IMG/VR virus record: IMGVR_UViG_3300030090_002621 | Location: 1-39,331 of that record | Direction: 5' to 3' (one strand) | Source of the DNA: a virus | Length of the DNA: 39,331 bases | Shown here: positions 16,046 to 24,708 of the stretch, one piece after another | How positions within the stretch are numbered: the first letter of the stretch is position 1 | How the letters are laid out: the number at the start of each line of letters is the position of its first letter | Program-made: the position numbers and the translations under genes | Notes under the pieces: model-generated | Seen by the model: only the letters and a program-made list of their open reading frames with translations | The model's database searches: none | Told to the model about the DNA's origin: nothing

Positions 16046-17384
16046 TTATCATTCTCCTTCGGTTGATTTTGCTACGCATCCAGTTTCTTACGATGCTTTG
16101 CAATTTCGGTTTGTCTTTCATCCACTCCGCAATCGGTTTTGCGTAACGGTTGTACAGCGTTTTAAACCATTTTGGTGCGACTTCTTCTTTCCAGAAGTAA
16201 AACGCTATCCATTCTGGGTTATCTTCTCCAAAAACTAGTCGGGCCACATGGCAAATATATTGTCCCGCGCTAGTAGGAGGGGCCAGACTACCGCCACCAC
16301 CAAAGGGGTTTGAGAAACTTGGCATACCGCCTCCCGCACCGAAGTAAGCCCCTACTGCTGGAGCAACTGCCCCTGCTAATGTACCCAATATCCCAGGACT
16401 ACCTTGAGCTTTTGCTAAAGCGTATGGCAATCCAGCCTCACCCCAAGCCTGAGCCTTACCGACATCAAACCCAGTTAATGCTCCTGCCAAACCTAATGCT
16501 GGTTGTACACCACTACTAGCTAATTGTAGCGGAGCGAATTGAGAAGATCTAATTCCTTGTAAGGCAGCAATATCCCTAAGAGTACGTTGCTGTCCTGATG
16601 TACGGAGCGCATCTGATTGACCCAATAAAGCCGCTAATGCTTGTCTACCTGCTTCGTACTGCCGATTACCTGCGCTTACTGCGCCCGTCCGTAATGCTTG
16701 TCTAGCAAGTAAATCACCTCTCCTCCTAGCACCTAAGATGTTCTCGCTAGCAGTACCGCCCCCCAATCTTCCGAGGAGACTACCACTACTGCTTTCATCT
16801 CTTCCGGCCATCATCGCATCCATATCTCCCAAACCCGCAGTATAAAGTGTTTCGTAATCTTGACGACTTCTGGGATCTTGCTCGTATCCTTCCATAAGTC
16901 TCCTAGCCGCATCATCCCGTTTAAAACCCTGACGGTTAAGATATCGTAATAATTTATCGCCTAAAGTTTGGAATTGTTCTGAAACAGCTAATTGATCTTT
17001 AGAAGGGTCTACGCTAATTCCCCCAGGCCCCACAGTAGTTGTTCCAAATGGCCCTTGATATGTAGTAGTCGCATACTCTAGTGGATCTATCTTGGCTCTA
17101 AAGTCGTCTTGCCAATACCGAAGATACCTCTTCTTACCCGACGACGGAAGAATACCAAACTCTGGTTGTTGTGTGTGTGGGTTTATAGAGTTATTTTCGT
17201 TACCGACTATATACCGTTCTGGATCTAATCCCATAGCTTCCATACGAGCATTAATCTTTTTTGTTAGACTACTATCAAGTATTCCTCTGGGGATAACACG
17301 TTCTCCTGTTGCTACGTGAGCTATCGTATCGTCTCCACCTCTACCAAATTTAGCAAAGTCGCCTAAGTTAAAACTATTTGCCAT
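16008..17384 (-). CDS. Probable virion protein with GGDDTIAHVATGE and SINPHTQQPEFG motifs, 458 aa
   Basis: The start at 17384 (MANSFNLGDFAKFGRGG) is preferred over an ATG at 17423 that overlaps the upstream gene more. GGDDTIAHVATGERVIPRGIL followed by SINPHTQQPEFG resembles a motif pair seen in phage tail/internal virion proteins (for example INPxTGxPEFG). The middle is Gly/Ala/Ser-rich and probably flexible (SSSGSLLGRLGGGTASENILG; AGAVAPAVGAYFGAGGGMPSF). The C-terminus (CHVARLVFGEDNPEWIAFYFWKEEVAPKWFKTLYNRYAKPIAEW) resembles a small domain repeatedly found in phage structural proteins. It is probably packaged in the virion; enzyme motifs are not seen. Confidence 0.55.
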   Translation of the reverse strand: MANSFNLGDFAKFGRGGDDTIAHVATGERVIPRGILDSSLTKKINARMEAMGLDPERYIVGNENNSINPHTQQPEFGILPSSGKKRYLRYWQDDFRAKIDPLEYATTTYQGPFGTTTVGPGGISVDPSKDQLAVSEQFQTLGDKLLRYLNRQGFKRDDAARRLMEGYEQDPRSRQDYETLYTAGLGDMDAMMAGRDESSSGSLLGRLGGGTASENILGARRRGDLLARQALRTGAVSAGNRQYEAGRQALAALLGQSDALRTSGQQRTLRDIAALQGIRSSQFAPLQLASSGVQPALGLAGALTGFDVGKAQAWGEAGLPYALAKAQGSPGILGTLAGAVAPAVGAYFGAGGGMPSFSNPFGGGGSLAPPTSAGQYICHVARLVFGEDNPEWIAFYFWKEEVAPKWFKTLYNRYAKPIAEWMKDKPKLQSIVRNWMRSKINRRRMINGMATVSTTTTT

Positions 17385-17781
17385 CTTTTCTCTCCATACT
17401 AGCGTTGGGATCGTTATATCCATTTCCCAAAATAAATTCCTGTTGGTAATGTCCCCCTACATCTTCTAAGCTAGAGGACATCGCTTTTTGTTTATAAAAC
17501 TCTAAGACAGCAGTAGTTGCTCGTTGAACGCCGTCCTTTATTTCTTCGCGCATTGCACTTATTTCTGCCGCAGGTCTTCGCGCTTCATTTGCCGAAGAAA
17601 CAATTACCGCCTGGGCCATAAAGAAACCACAACCTTTATTTAATGCTTGTTCCCCTGTTGCCTGATCTGTCCACATCTGTTCCCACCAAGCAGGACAACC
17701 CGACTCGTTAGATGTTTGAGGACACCGCTTACAATTAAAGGCGTTCTTATATTTTTTCTCTGTTAGTATATTGGTCTGCAT
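17374..17781 (-). CDS. Hypothetical protein with N-terminal Cys cluster, 135 aa
   Basis: ATG at 17781 in a TAATG junction with the upstream tail gene; a TTG at 17796 is less likely. The N-terminal region has CKRCP, then SGCPAWW, then GCGFF, an arrangement able to bind a zinc ion or an Fe-S centre. This is followed by a helical stretch (EARRPAAEISAMREEIKDGVQRATTAVLEFYKQKA). Its place among virion genes suggests a small structural or assembly protein. It ends 11 bases inside the next gene. Function unknown. Confidence 0.65.
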   Translation of the reverse strand: MQTNILTEKKYKNAFNCKRCPQTSNESGCPAWWEQMWTDQATGEQALNKGCGFFMAQAVIVSSANEARRPAAEISAMREEIKDGVQRATTAVLEFYKQKAMSSSLEDVGGHYQQEFILGNGYNDPNASMERKDGK

Positions 17782-18440
17782 TAGTTCTTTGAACAAATTA
17801 CTGTATTAAGATAAGCTGGTCGCCAATTACCGTCTACCGCATTACCACTAAGGACAACATTACTTGTCGTTGATCCGGTTGTTGCAGAATTTGGATTACT
17901 TGTATTACCGCTTGCGGGGTTGTCTGTATTAGGTAAGTTATTAGGATTACCGGAATTACCACTTACACTAATACTTGCATTGTTACTTCCGTATTGACCC
18001 CCGTCACCAGTATTAATCCCATTAGTTAAAGTAATAGAATAATTACCGTCACTATGGGTATGGTTATTTATTGCGTGAACGTGATTACCTATACCGTGTG
18101 TATGATTATAATTATGTGTGTGAGATGTCGACGCACCTTGAAGAGTTGACGTTCCGATTGTCCAATTACCTCCTGTAGCTATACTAGCGGCATTTTGAAT
18201 AATAGGTACGACATCATCATAAGTAGTAACCAGAGTCCACCCCGTAGGAGCAGAAGAGGTAACAAATAACATTTTTGTTCCTGAAGGAATAACTCCACCA
18301 GTATCTTCTTTTGTTGCAATGGCAGTTGCTATCGCATTAAATTCTGAATCTATATCAGCCCCAGAAATGATCTTCTCTGCATCACCAGATTCGAGACTAT
18401 CTTTGGCTGTAAAATTTTCTACTCTAGTATAATTAGACAT
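17781..18440 (-). CDS. Tail fibre/tip protein with His-x-His metal-binding repeats
   Basis: The N-terminal third (VIPSGTKMLFVTSSAPTGWTLVTTYDD) matches the phage collar/fibre-type module found at tail tips. The middle is packed with HxH pairs (SHTHNYNHTHGIGNHVHAINNHTHSDG), as in the iron-binding needle of the T4 gp37 fibre tip, where such pairs hold metal ions along a trimer axis. The C-terminus is Ser/Asn/Gly-rich and closes with WRPAYLNTVICSKN, a common ending of this type. It probably forms a trimeric receptor-binding or tail-tip structure. It lies directly after the nozzle gene. Confidence 0.75.
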   Translation of the reverse strand: MSNYTRVENFTAKDSLESGDAEKIISGADIDSEFNAIATAIATKEDTGGVIPSGTKMLFVTSSAPTGWTLVTTYDDVVPIIQNAASIATGGNWTIGTSTLQGASTSHTHNYNHTHGIGNHVHAINNHTHSDGNYSITLTNGINTGDGGQYGSNNASISVSGNSGNPNNLPNTDNPASGNTSNPNSATTGSTTSNVVLSGNAVDGNWRPAYLNTVICSKN

Positions 18441-18442
18441 TC

Positions 18443-20827
18443 TTATCTACCTTCTCGCCCTAATTTGACGAACAAAGAAAATTGCTCTATTGCAATTCTA
18501 AACCCATTTGATGTAAAACGACTTCCTAGTTTCAGTGCTCTACCTGAATGTTGAACAGAGGAGCTTAAATTATATACTGTCTCAGACCCCCCACCCCATT
18601 CAGCGACATTCCATTCAGAGGTTCCCCATTTTCCTTGTGCTCCAGATGCGGTATCTCCTGTTCCCCTAGAGTTTCCTCTTTCGTTACCTAAAGTAAAACT
18701 TACTTCTCCAGAACCGCCCTCTGTAAAGGCATACGTGATCGCTACATTATCTGTAGTATTTCCTATCAGTGCCGCAGTTATCTTTTTTAAGACTTTAAGT
18801 TTAGAGGAACCAAAATCTACCGGATTAGACCGCCATATACAAGAATAAGTTCCGCTATCTGTAGGAGCATCATCACTATACCCACTATACTTACCCACCA
18901 TTCCACAAGAACCAATATAAGTCTCCCCTTCGTTATAAGTAAAACTATCCCATAACGTATCTGTGTACTTTGTAATTCTTATTGGGGCTTGTGGGTCAAG
19001 CGAGTGCATATCAAACACCCAAATATCTCCATTAGGAGACTTTAACCAATACTGCCCTTCTTCTGGGTCGTAGTTAGATTTAATCTGAGGTAACGCCGCT
19101 TCTGAAGAGGCTACGTCTACTAAAAAATTTCTGCGAACTAACGTAGAGATGTCCCTTAATTCTGCTTTATTTCCCGCGTAGATACTTTGCCGTAATGACC
19201 GTACTCCAGTGGCAGATAAGAAATAAATATCATTACCTATATTCTGAACACTGTCTCTTGCTATACACCCTACACCCGTAATAATCTGCTCAATAGCTAG
19301 ATTAAAAGGATCGTCTGGGTTGCTATATAAGATGATATTGTTTCTAAGAAAAGCAACAAGATAATTGTCGAAAGAACCAATCGCAACTAGATCATCATAA
19401 CCCCCTGCAATAGCCGCAAAGTTGGCTGTGAGATCTATCTCTCCACCGTAGGTATATCCCCAGTTAGTTTCATCAAGTAGACGAGAGTATGAAATTATAT
19501 TCTTACCTGTCGTACTTGTAGATTTTTGTGCCCAGAGTCTACCAAAAGCAGAGTGTACTACTCCACCAGTAGGGACAGTAGCAACTGCGGTTAATTCTTC
19601 TAGTTTTTGTGAATTATTCCCTGTACCCGTTAAGTCTATCTCTGTCCCATTAACGGCATTGGCGTTTGTTGTCGCTAATTTAATCCGAAATTCATCTACT
19701 TTAATGACGTAATATATAGTATCCGCAGATAAACCTCCAAGAACAGTTCCTCCACTATCCTCGTACTCAACCATATCCCCTGTTTTTAAATCATGTGTCC
19801 CTAGAACAATCGTATTATCTTTTATATTAACTAAGGAGGTAGTGATTGTATAGTCTTTTACTGCCGCAGAGATTGCCGCGAAATTTCCCGCACCAGAAGA
19901 AACTGCCATCGTTTGTCCTGGTATAGCGGCAACACACTTGTTATTAAATGTCACAAACTGTAGTGCAGTTGTAGTAAAACTTAGAGATCCTGTCCTATCT
20001 GTTGGGCTATTAAACGCAGTTCCCGCAGATTCGTAAATTTTATTATTAGCGACAGAAATTAAATAATCATTTCCATCATTCTTTTTAAACATAAATAACT
20101 GGTCGATGGTTGGCTCTAAGAAAGCAATAACACTTGAACCACCGCCAGATGCCGCAGAAGTTGCCTCTCCATCACTGTAGAAAGTATAACTATTTGCGTC
20201 TACTTTTGTTATTTTTTTCCGTATATTTATTTGTGCGGCGGTAATACCTCCGGTAGCGGTTGCCCCACTAAGTGTAACATAATCTCCAGAAGATGCGCCG
20301 TGGGAAGAGTGAGTAATCGTTATTCTAGTGGGTTGATTAGCTCCGATCTGTTGGCTATTATTCCCCGTACCAGTTAAGCTAATAGCAGTACCAGCAGTAG
20401 CATCAGAAGAACTCGCTGCCAAACTAATTGTGTTAGAGTCTACAGAAATAACATAATAAGTTGTTCCATTAACTAGAGGACTAAGAACTGTCCCTCCCTT
20501 ACTATAATAAACAACTGCCGCCGTTGTACTATAACCGTGACTACTAATTGTAATACGGTTAGTACTGGTATTAACTGCACTTGTGGCTACGGTATTATTT
20601 ATAGCCGTTGCTATTGGATCAGAACCAAGAGCCGTTCTTCCTATCCGATTAGCTGTAGTAGTTAAGGCATTAAATCCTTTTCTATTGGTTAATCTTCCTG
20701 AAGAATCGTAAGCGATATTTTCTGCTACTTCAGCAAAAACAGGAGCATCTGCATAAGTCTCTCCTTCCGAGTTTAACCCGTACATCCCTGGAGCGCGTAT
20801 AACAAGCGACTGCAAATTACTCGCCAT
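18443..20827 (-). CDS. Tail tubular protein B (tail nozzle, T7 gp12-like)
   Basis: The start at 20827 (MASNLQSLVIRAPGMYGLNSEGE) is set by a TAATG junction with the tail-adaptor gene; an ATG at 20851 lies upstream in that gene. The N-terminal pattern of a short loop, then NIAYDSSGRLTNRKGFNAL, and the later GCIARDSVQNIGNDIYFLSATGVRSL are typical of phage nozzle proteins forming the distal tail tube. Inserted are two copies of a roughly 70-residue beta domain (about 20575-20345 and 19800-19570), each ending LTGTGNNSQ, with a related third between them (about 20330-20150). Length of 794 aa matches T7 gp12. Confidence 0.78.
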   Translation of the reverse strand: MASNLQSLVIRAPGMYGLNSEGETYADAPVFAEVAENIAYDSSGRLTNRKGFNALTTTANRIGRTALGSDPIATAINNTVATSAVNTSTNRITISSHGYSTTAAVVYYSKGGTVLSPLVNGTTYYVISVDSNTISLAASSSDATAGTAISLTGTGNNSQQIGANQPTRITITHSSHGASSGDYVTLSGATATGGITAAQINIRKKITKVDANSYTFYSDGEATSAASGGGSSVIAFLEPTIDQLFMFKKNDGNDYLISVANNKIYESAGTAFNSPTDRTGSLSFTTTALQFVTFNNKCVAAIPGQTMAVSSGAGNFAAISAAVKDYTITTSLVNIKDNTIVLGTHDLKTGDMVEYEDSGGTVLGGLSADTIYYVIKVDEFRIKLATTNANAVNGTEIDLTGTGNNSQKLEELTAVATVPTGGVVHSAFGRLWAQKSTSTTGKNIISYSRLLDETNWGYTYGGEIDLTANFAAIAGGYDDLVAIGSFDNYLVAFLRNNIILYSNPDDPFNLAIEQIITGVGCIARDSVQNIGNDIYFLSATGVRSLRQSIYAGNKAELRDISTLVRRNFLVDVASSEAALPQIKSNYDPEEGQYWLKSPNGDIWVFDMHSLDPQAPIRITKYTDTLWDSFTYNEGETYIGSCGMVGKYSGYSDDAPTDSGTYSCIWRSNPVDFGSSKLKVLKKITAALIGNTTDNVAITYAFTEGGSGEVSFTLGNERGNSRGTGDTASGAQGKWGTSEWNVAEWGGGSETVYNLSSSVQHSGRALKLGSRFTSNGFRIAIEQFSLFVKLGREGR

Positions 20828-21597
20828 TAATAATCTCCCAACACTACCCAATCTCCTCCGCCTTGTCCTTGATGCTGTTGATCTTGTTCATACGCAATCG
20901 CATCTCCCAATGCTTTTTGATAAGCTCTCTCTATATCGGAGCTAACTTCCCCCTCATCTTCTCCCCGCTCTCGAATACATAAAGATAGTGCCCGTAAATA
21001 AATAGGATACCACGGGGCTGTAAAATAATCTGTTGCTAGAGTTAAGTCTTCTTGAGGAACAACACACTCAATATCTAAAGAATAAGCCGCATCTGGTATC
21101 GGATATAAATAAACTTGTAAAGATTGGTTTGTTGTTGGTGTAGAATCAGAACTACTATATGTTGGTGTTTGTAGCCCTTGTATTGCGTACATCGTAGGTT
21201 CTTGAGAAGGTGGACTAGCCATCTGAATCATTTGTCTCAGATAATTGTACGGTCTTGGGACTAGTCGGACATTTCTCGTTGTATTATACACATCCAATAC
21301 CCTACTACGAGGATTAGAATAAACTGCCGTACTAGTGTTTTCTATAGCATAGGACTTTACCGTATCCGCAGTACTTATTGTGATAGTTTTTTGGAGTGCT
21401 AACCAATTATAGGTGTCTTCTACTTCTCGTTTTGCATCGTTAATCAGTTGGATAACCGTATCTGTATAAGTTGGGCTTCCACTTGTAGTTGCAGGAGAAG
21501 TATTTTTTGTAGATGAGATAGAGGTGACAACCTGATCCCTCAAACGAATCATAATCTTATTTACGACATCAAGTAATGTTGTTCCTACTTTTGCCAT
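20827..21597 (-). CDS. Tail tubular protein A (head-tail adaptor, T7 gp11-like)
   Basis: The 256-residue length, a helical N-terminus (TTLLDVVNKIMIRLRDQVV) followed by INDAKREVEDTYNWLALQKTITI, and a C-terminal region ending in helices (AYQKALGDAIAYEQDQQHQ) fit the gp11-type adaptor that joins portal to tail nozzle. The order tail A then tail B after the capsid is as in T7. A hairpin terminator lies between it and the capsid-side genes. AAAGGAG occurs before the start. Function assigned by pattern and gene order. Confidence 0.75.
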   Translation of the reverse strand: MAKVGTTLLDVVNKIMIRLRDQVVTSISSTKNTSPATTSGSPTYTDTVIQLINDAKREVEDTYNWLALQKTITISTADTVKSYAIENTSTAVYSNPRSRVLDVYNTTRNVRLVPRPYNYLRQMIQMASPPSQEPTMYAIQGLQTPTYSSSDSTPTTNQSLQVYLYPIPDAAYSLDIECVVPQEDLTLATDYFTAPWYPIYLRALSLCIRERGEDEGEVSSDIERAYQKALGDAIAYEQDQQHQGQGGGDWVVLGDY

Positions 21598-21612
21598 AGT
21601 ACACCTCTCTCC

Positions 21613-21641
21613 TTTAAAATTGGGGGAGTGTTACCTCCCCC
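21613..21641 (-). terminator. Terminator-like hairpin after the capsid-side genes
   Basis: On the minus strand GGGGGAG (21641-21635) and CTCCCCC (21628-21622) form a perfect 7-bp stem with a 6-base loop, followed by AATTTT. The U-tract is short, so termination would be partial. It sits where T7 has its main terminator, after the capsid gene, and could lower tail-gene expression relative to capsid. Confidence 0.55.
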
Positions 21642-21647
21642 GTTAGT

Positions 21648-21953
21648 TTAGACTACTTCTCTAGGAATAACCATAACATACAGTGTGCCAGAACCTAAGT
21701 CTATCGCACCACCAGTATTGTTAGCTAAAATTACAGTGACCGTATCAGCCGCCGTAACCGTAGCAGTTAGGGTTATGTCTGTGGTGTCAATGCTCATAGA
21801 AGCTAGAGCAAAGTCGCCAAGTTGTGCGCCAGTTACAGTAACTTCTTCAGCAGCTTCGTCACCATCAGAAACGCTACCCCAATCTTTGGTTTCCGAGGCA
21901 ATCGCGTATTTGGTTACAGATTGCCCGTAGTTTGTACCTGTGGGTAAGGCCAT
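21648..21953 (-). CDS. Small beta-rich virion protein, 101 aa (possible head decoration)
   Basis: The gene directly follows the capsid gene and is Thr/Val/Ala-rich with alternating strands (EVTVTGAQLGDFALASMSIDTTDITLTATVTAADTVTVIL), the look of a small beta-sandwich. Position and composition fit a capsid decoration or head-fibre protein. GGAG precedes the ATG. No family recognised. It is followed by the partial terminator. Confidence 0.6.
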   Translation of the reverse strand: MALPTGTNYGQSVTKYAIASETKDWGSVSDGDEAAEEVTVTGAQLGDFALASMSIDTTDITLTATVTAADTVTVILANNTGGAIDLGSGTLYVMVIPREVV

Positions 21954-21972
21954 TATATATCTCCTTTACAAA

Positions 21973-22893
21973 TTACGTAGTGGTAGCAATCAAGATACCA
22001 GCATCGTCCCGCAACTCGCCCGTACCATAGATCATATCAGCAGTAAACAAATCTCCAAGAAATTCTTGCTTATACTGAGTCTGTGTACGAACCCCCATTT
22101 GCTCAACTAGAACCATTGCCGACTTATGTGCAAGCAAGCAAGCTCTGGAACTATTATTCGTTGGCGAATTAGAAGAGACATAGATGGGTATACCATAAAG
22201 ATCTCCTATTAATCCATTACGAATCGTATTCCCACCACCTGTTTCTCCAACATAAGCCTGTTCGGTAAACCGAGCAACACCAGTAAGATTCTTTTTCTCT
22301 ACTGGAGGAACTACTAGAACGCGATCATCCATAGGCACATCAGCATCGTCAAGAGTCTGAATAACCTTCCGAAGTCCTGCATCTGCAATAGCAACACCCG
22401 CTTGTGAAGAACTGAAAAGCGTTGAACCATCTGAACCAATAACTGCTTGATCGCCATGATAAGCAGCCGCACCATCCCCGCCTTGGAGATTATACGCTTG
22501 AGTCCAGAGATCGCTGTCTACTTGTGTAGCTAACGCATATCCAGCATCATCTGTGTAGAAAGCCCTCATACTAGAAAGAGCTTGTTTTTCTAACAGATCT
22601 TCTATCAAACGAGAATACTCATAGTGCTTATCAATACTGACACTTATCTCAGTATCCGTAGCCGCAATAAGCGTTACCTGTTGTCTAGTTGTTTTTGCGG
22701 AGGCAGACCCGCGAGTGGGTTTTGGTATATGTACCGTATCCCCTTTTTTGCCATTGTGATTCATGGTAGTAACTAAGTTTGCCAAGACTAGGTTACTCTT
22801 GTAAGCCGCAACGACTTCATCGCTCCACAATTCAGGAATAAATTTATCCTGTGTGGTTGTATTCATCGCTGAAGCGGCACTAAAATTTGCCAT
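21973..22893 (-). CDS. Major capsid protein
   Basis: Of 306 residues, with typical capsid features: N-terminal TTTQDKFIPELWSDEVVAAYKSNLVLANLVTTMNH, a beta-rich section (GDTVHIPKPTRG), a middle helix region (EDLLEKQALSSMRAFYTDDAGYALATQVD), DRVLVVPPVEKKNL, and GDLYGIPIYVSSN close to the C-terminus, all familiar from HK97-fold phage capsids. It directly follows the scaffold gene and has a strong AAGGAGAG ribosome site, as expected of the most abundant virion protein. No separate head protease gene is recognised nearby, so maturation may be protease-free as in T7. Confidence 0.85.
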   Translation of the reverse strand: MANFSAASAMNTTTQDKFIPELWSDEVVAAYKSNLVLANLVTTMNHNGKKGDTVHIPKPTRGSASAKTTRQQVTLIAATDTEISVSIDKHYEYSRLIEDLLEKQALSSMRAFYTDDAGYALATQVDSDLWTQAYNLQGGDGAAAYHGDQAVIGSDGSTLFSSSQAGVAIADAGLRKVIQTLDDADVPMDDRVLVVPPVEKKNLTGVARFTEQAYVGETGGGNTIRNGLIGDLYGIPIYVSSNSPTNNSSRACLLAHKSAMVLVEQMGVRTQTQYKQEFLGDLFTADMIYGTGELRDDAGILIATTT

Positions 22894-22932
22894 TATATCT
22901 CTCCTTCAGGCTAATTTAAGTTGTTAAAAGTA

Positions 22933-23760
22933 TTATGACACCCGCCCTTCCGAGTAGGCTTGCATGATTTCATCATGTAGGCTGGCATAACGTGCTGGAT
23001 CATTCATACGTAGACGGATAAGCTCGGCTCGTTTGTATCGAGGTTTCCCTTGCGTAGTTGCGTCCTTGGATGATCCCGAAGAAACTGCTGAAGCCGCCGC
23101 CAGTTCTTCACTTTTGATGGCTTTATTCTCTTCTTGTTTAGCTTGTTGTGGAGCTTTATGTACTGCTTTGTATTGACTGAACAATTCATCTGCATATTCA
23201 TATTCTCCTTGACTTGCCCTAACCCACATATCTTGTCTCGGAGTACTACCCATCACCCAATCTTGGAACTGCATATCATTTACAATTTCCGCAACGTCTG
23301 GGTGTTTTGCCTGTAATTTCTGCATAGTTGTATCTACTTGCGTTTGCGTTAAATTCGCTTTTACAGGTTGTAGTGCCTCTTCAACTACTCGCCTTACCGC
23401 AGTAACGGGATCAGCAAAAAAGTCTTCATCTTTTACTGGTTGGGATGTAGACTCTAGTTGTTGACCATTTGTTTCGGTTAGATTTTTTTGAATCAAAGAA
23501 TCGGCTAGTTTTCGCAACTCACCCAGTTCATTACTTTGTCTACCTGAGTGTTGTTCTAAGTTCTGATAGGACTGTACTATTTCCTCTACAGTTTTTCCTT
23601 GGAACTTAGGAGGTAAGATCGCTTCTTCTTCTTGTGAAGGTTGTTCTTGTTCCGTTGCGTTTTCTTCTACTTGTTCTCGTTCTTGGGTCAAGCGGGACTC
23701 CAAATCTGAGTCGTCAACTGCCTCTGTTTCTAGTGTCTCCGCATCTAATAAATCCGCCAT
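22933..23760 (-). CDS. Capsid assembly (scaffolding) protein
   Basis: Highly acidic, Gln/Glu-rich N-terminus, a short PPKFQGKTVEEIVQSYQNLE segment typical of phage scaffold proteins, then coiled-coil-prone helices (ELGELRKLADSLIQKNLTE) and a basic C-terminus (KPRYKRAELIRLRMNDPARY) that would contact the capsid. It lies just before the capsid gene, as in T7 gp9/gp10. The low-complexity, mostly helical and disordered make-up agrees with a protein that leaves the procapsid. Confidence 0.82.
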   Translation of the reverse strand: MADLLDAETLETEAVDDSDLESRLTQEREQVEENATEQEQPSQEEEAILPPKFQGKTVEEIVQSYQNLEQHSGRQSNELGELRKLADSLIQKNLTETNGQQLESTSQPVKDEDFFADPVTAVRRVVEEALQPVKANLTQTQVDTTMQKLQAKHPDVAEIVNDMQFQDWVMGSTPRQDMWVRASQGEYEYADELFSQYKAVHKAPQQAKQEENKAIKSEELAAASAVSSGSSKDATTQGKPRYKRAELIRLRMNDPARYASLHDEIMQAYSEGRVS

Positions 23761-23792
23761 AACATTTCTCCAATCTTAGCCCTTTCGGGGGA

Positions 23793-24038
23793 TTAACAAG
23801 GAATACCTAATCTTTTCAGATTATGTTTATTCGCTTTCCTATGCCTTTTTGCCCATTTATCTGCGGCTGTAGGAAAGCCCGTATCTATTCCAGGTAATGA
23901 GAATTTCCCGCCTGAAATAATTCTTTCCGAAGTATGGTTTTCACAACAAGGACTTGGTAAAGATTTTCCTTTATTGTTAGACCACAGTTCAGTAACTTCT
24001 CCGCACTTCAAACAACGATAATCATTCAATATCTTCAT
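23793..24038 (-). CDS. FmdB-like zinc-ribbon protein, 81 aa
   Basis: ATG at 24038 gives MKILNDYRCLKCGEVTELW, then PCCENHTSERI: CxxC and CC(xx)H form a zinc ribbon of the FmdB type, followed by SERIISGGKFSLPG as in that family. Phages often place one among their head genes; the role is unknown, perhaps regulatory or in assembly. It overlaps the preceding gene by 17 bases. An in-frame start at 24053 would extend it by five residues. Confidence 0.75.
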   Translation of the reverse strand: MKILNDYRCLKCGEVTELWSNNKGKSLPSPCCENHTSERIISGGKFSLPGIDTGFPTAADKWAKRHRKANKHNLKRLGIPC

Positions 24039-24282
24039 TGTCTTCAGTCTCATCTTTTTCTGCTTGCTCTAGTTCATTCTTAACGATATCTTCTAATTCT
24101 ATAAAGAACTGAAGCATCCCCAGTGAACCGCGAGTTTGCCAAAATGCTTTTTCATCAGAAATTACGAAAAGATTATTGGACGTATTAAACATTTCAATAA
24201 ACCTTTCTCTAAGTAATCTCCACCCTTCTGTATCAAAGGTCACAAACATCTTTTCGTAATTCTGTCGTTCAGTTATATCCAT
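24022..24282 (-). CDS. Hypothetical head-region protein, 86 aa
   Basis: Contains FDTEGWRLLRERFIEMFNTSN and ISDEKAFWQTRGSLGMLQFFIELEDIVKNELEQ, two helical parts with a conserved-looking DE-W-RG core, and an acidic tail. Proteins of this look are, as I recall, a regular component of marine podovirus head modules, but no function is known. The start overlaps the stop of the upstream gene, and the end overlaps the zinc-ribbon gene. Confidence 0.65.
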   Translation of the reverse strand: MDITERQNYEKMFVTFDTEGWRLLRERFIEMFNTSNNLFVISDEKAFWQTRGSLGMLQFFIELEDIVKNELEQAEKDETEDNEDIE

Positions 24283-24494
24283 TAACTTTTCCCTCTCAAC
24301 ATTTGTAAAATCAACATTGCAGCAACTTCTTCATCATCCTTTAATCTGAATTGCTGTCTTTTCATTTTTTTTATTTTTTTTATATCTATCTCTGGTGGCC
24401 CTGCATCTCCCCAACCTCCACTCGTGATTGGTTGACCATACGCACCAATACCATACGGGCCTCGGCCCCAACCCGCTATGTTTCCATAAGCCAT
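24282..24494 (-). CDS. Hypothetical protein, 70 aa, Gly/Tyr-rich N-terminus
   Basis: N-terminal half is Gly/Tyr/Trp-rich and probably disordered (GNIAGWGRGPYGIGAYGQPI); the C-terminal half is a lysine-rich helix (EIDIKKIKKMKRQQF) ending in a hydrophobic helix (EVAAMLILQMLRGKS). The ATG overlaps the upstream stop by one base, and its stop overlaps the next start likewise. Perhaps a small virion component. Function unknown. Confidence 0.6.
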   Translation of the reverse strand: MAYGNIAGWGRGPYGIGAYGQPITSGGWGDAGPPEIDIKKIKKMKRQQFRLKDDEEVAAMLILQMLRGKS

Positions 24495-24706
24495 TAGGAA
24501 TTAAACATTCCTTTACTGGTTGTTAGAACCCCTATAACAGCCGCTATTGCGCCCCCTAACCACATCATAGTTCTCCAACCACCTCTCGCTTCATCTAAAG
24601 TAGAACGAATCTCTTTGAGTTCTGCTAAAACTTGATCCATTTGGTTTTGGAGTTTTTCTATCTCTGCGTCATGGCGACCCGCCGTTTCATGCAACTCCGT
24701 ATTCAT
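24494..24706 (-). CDS. Coiled coil plus single TM protein (XhlA-like, possible holin or spanin partner)
   Basis: A 45-residue N-terminal coiled coil (EIEKLQNQMDQVLAELKEIRSTLDE) is followed by one transmembrane helix (TMMWLGGAIAAVIGVLTTSKG), the architecture of XhlA-type hemolysin/holin helper proteins. It would sit in the inner membrane with the helix bundle in the cytoplasm. A clear 3-TM holin candidate is coded far upstream at 32980-33360, so this may be a second lysis factor or serve head/membrane contact. Lies in the head gene cluster, which is odd for lysis. Confidence 0.6.
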   Translation of the reverse strand: MNTELHETAGRHDAEIEKLQNQMDQVLAELKEIRSTLDEARGGWRTMMWLGGAIAAVIGVLTTSKGMFNS

Positions 24707-24708
24707 TT

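Noticed and set aside
23761-23792. CCC/GGG hairpin before the scaffold gene
   Set aside because: Stem only three to four bases long and no T-run, so not called a terminator.
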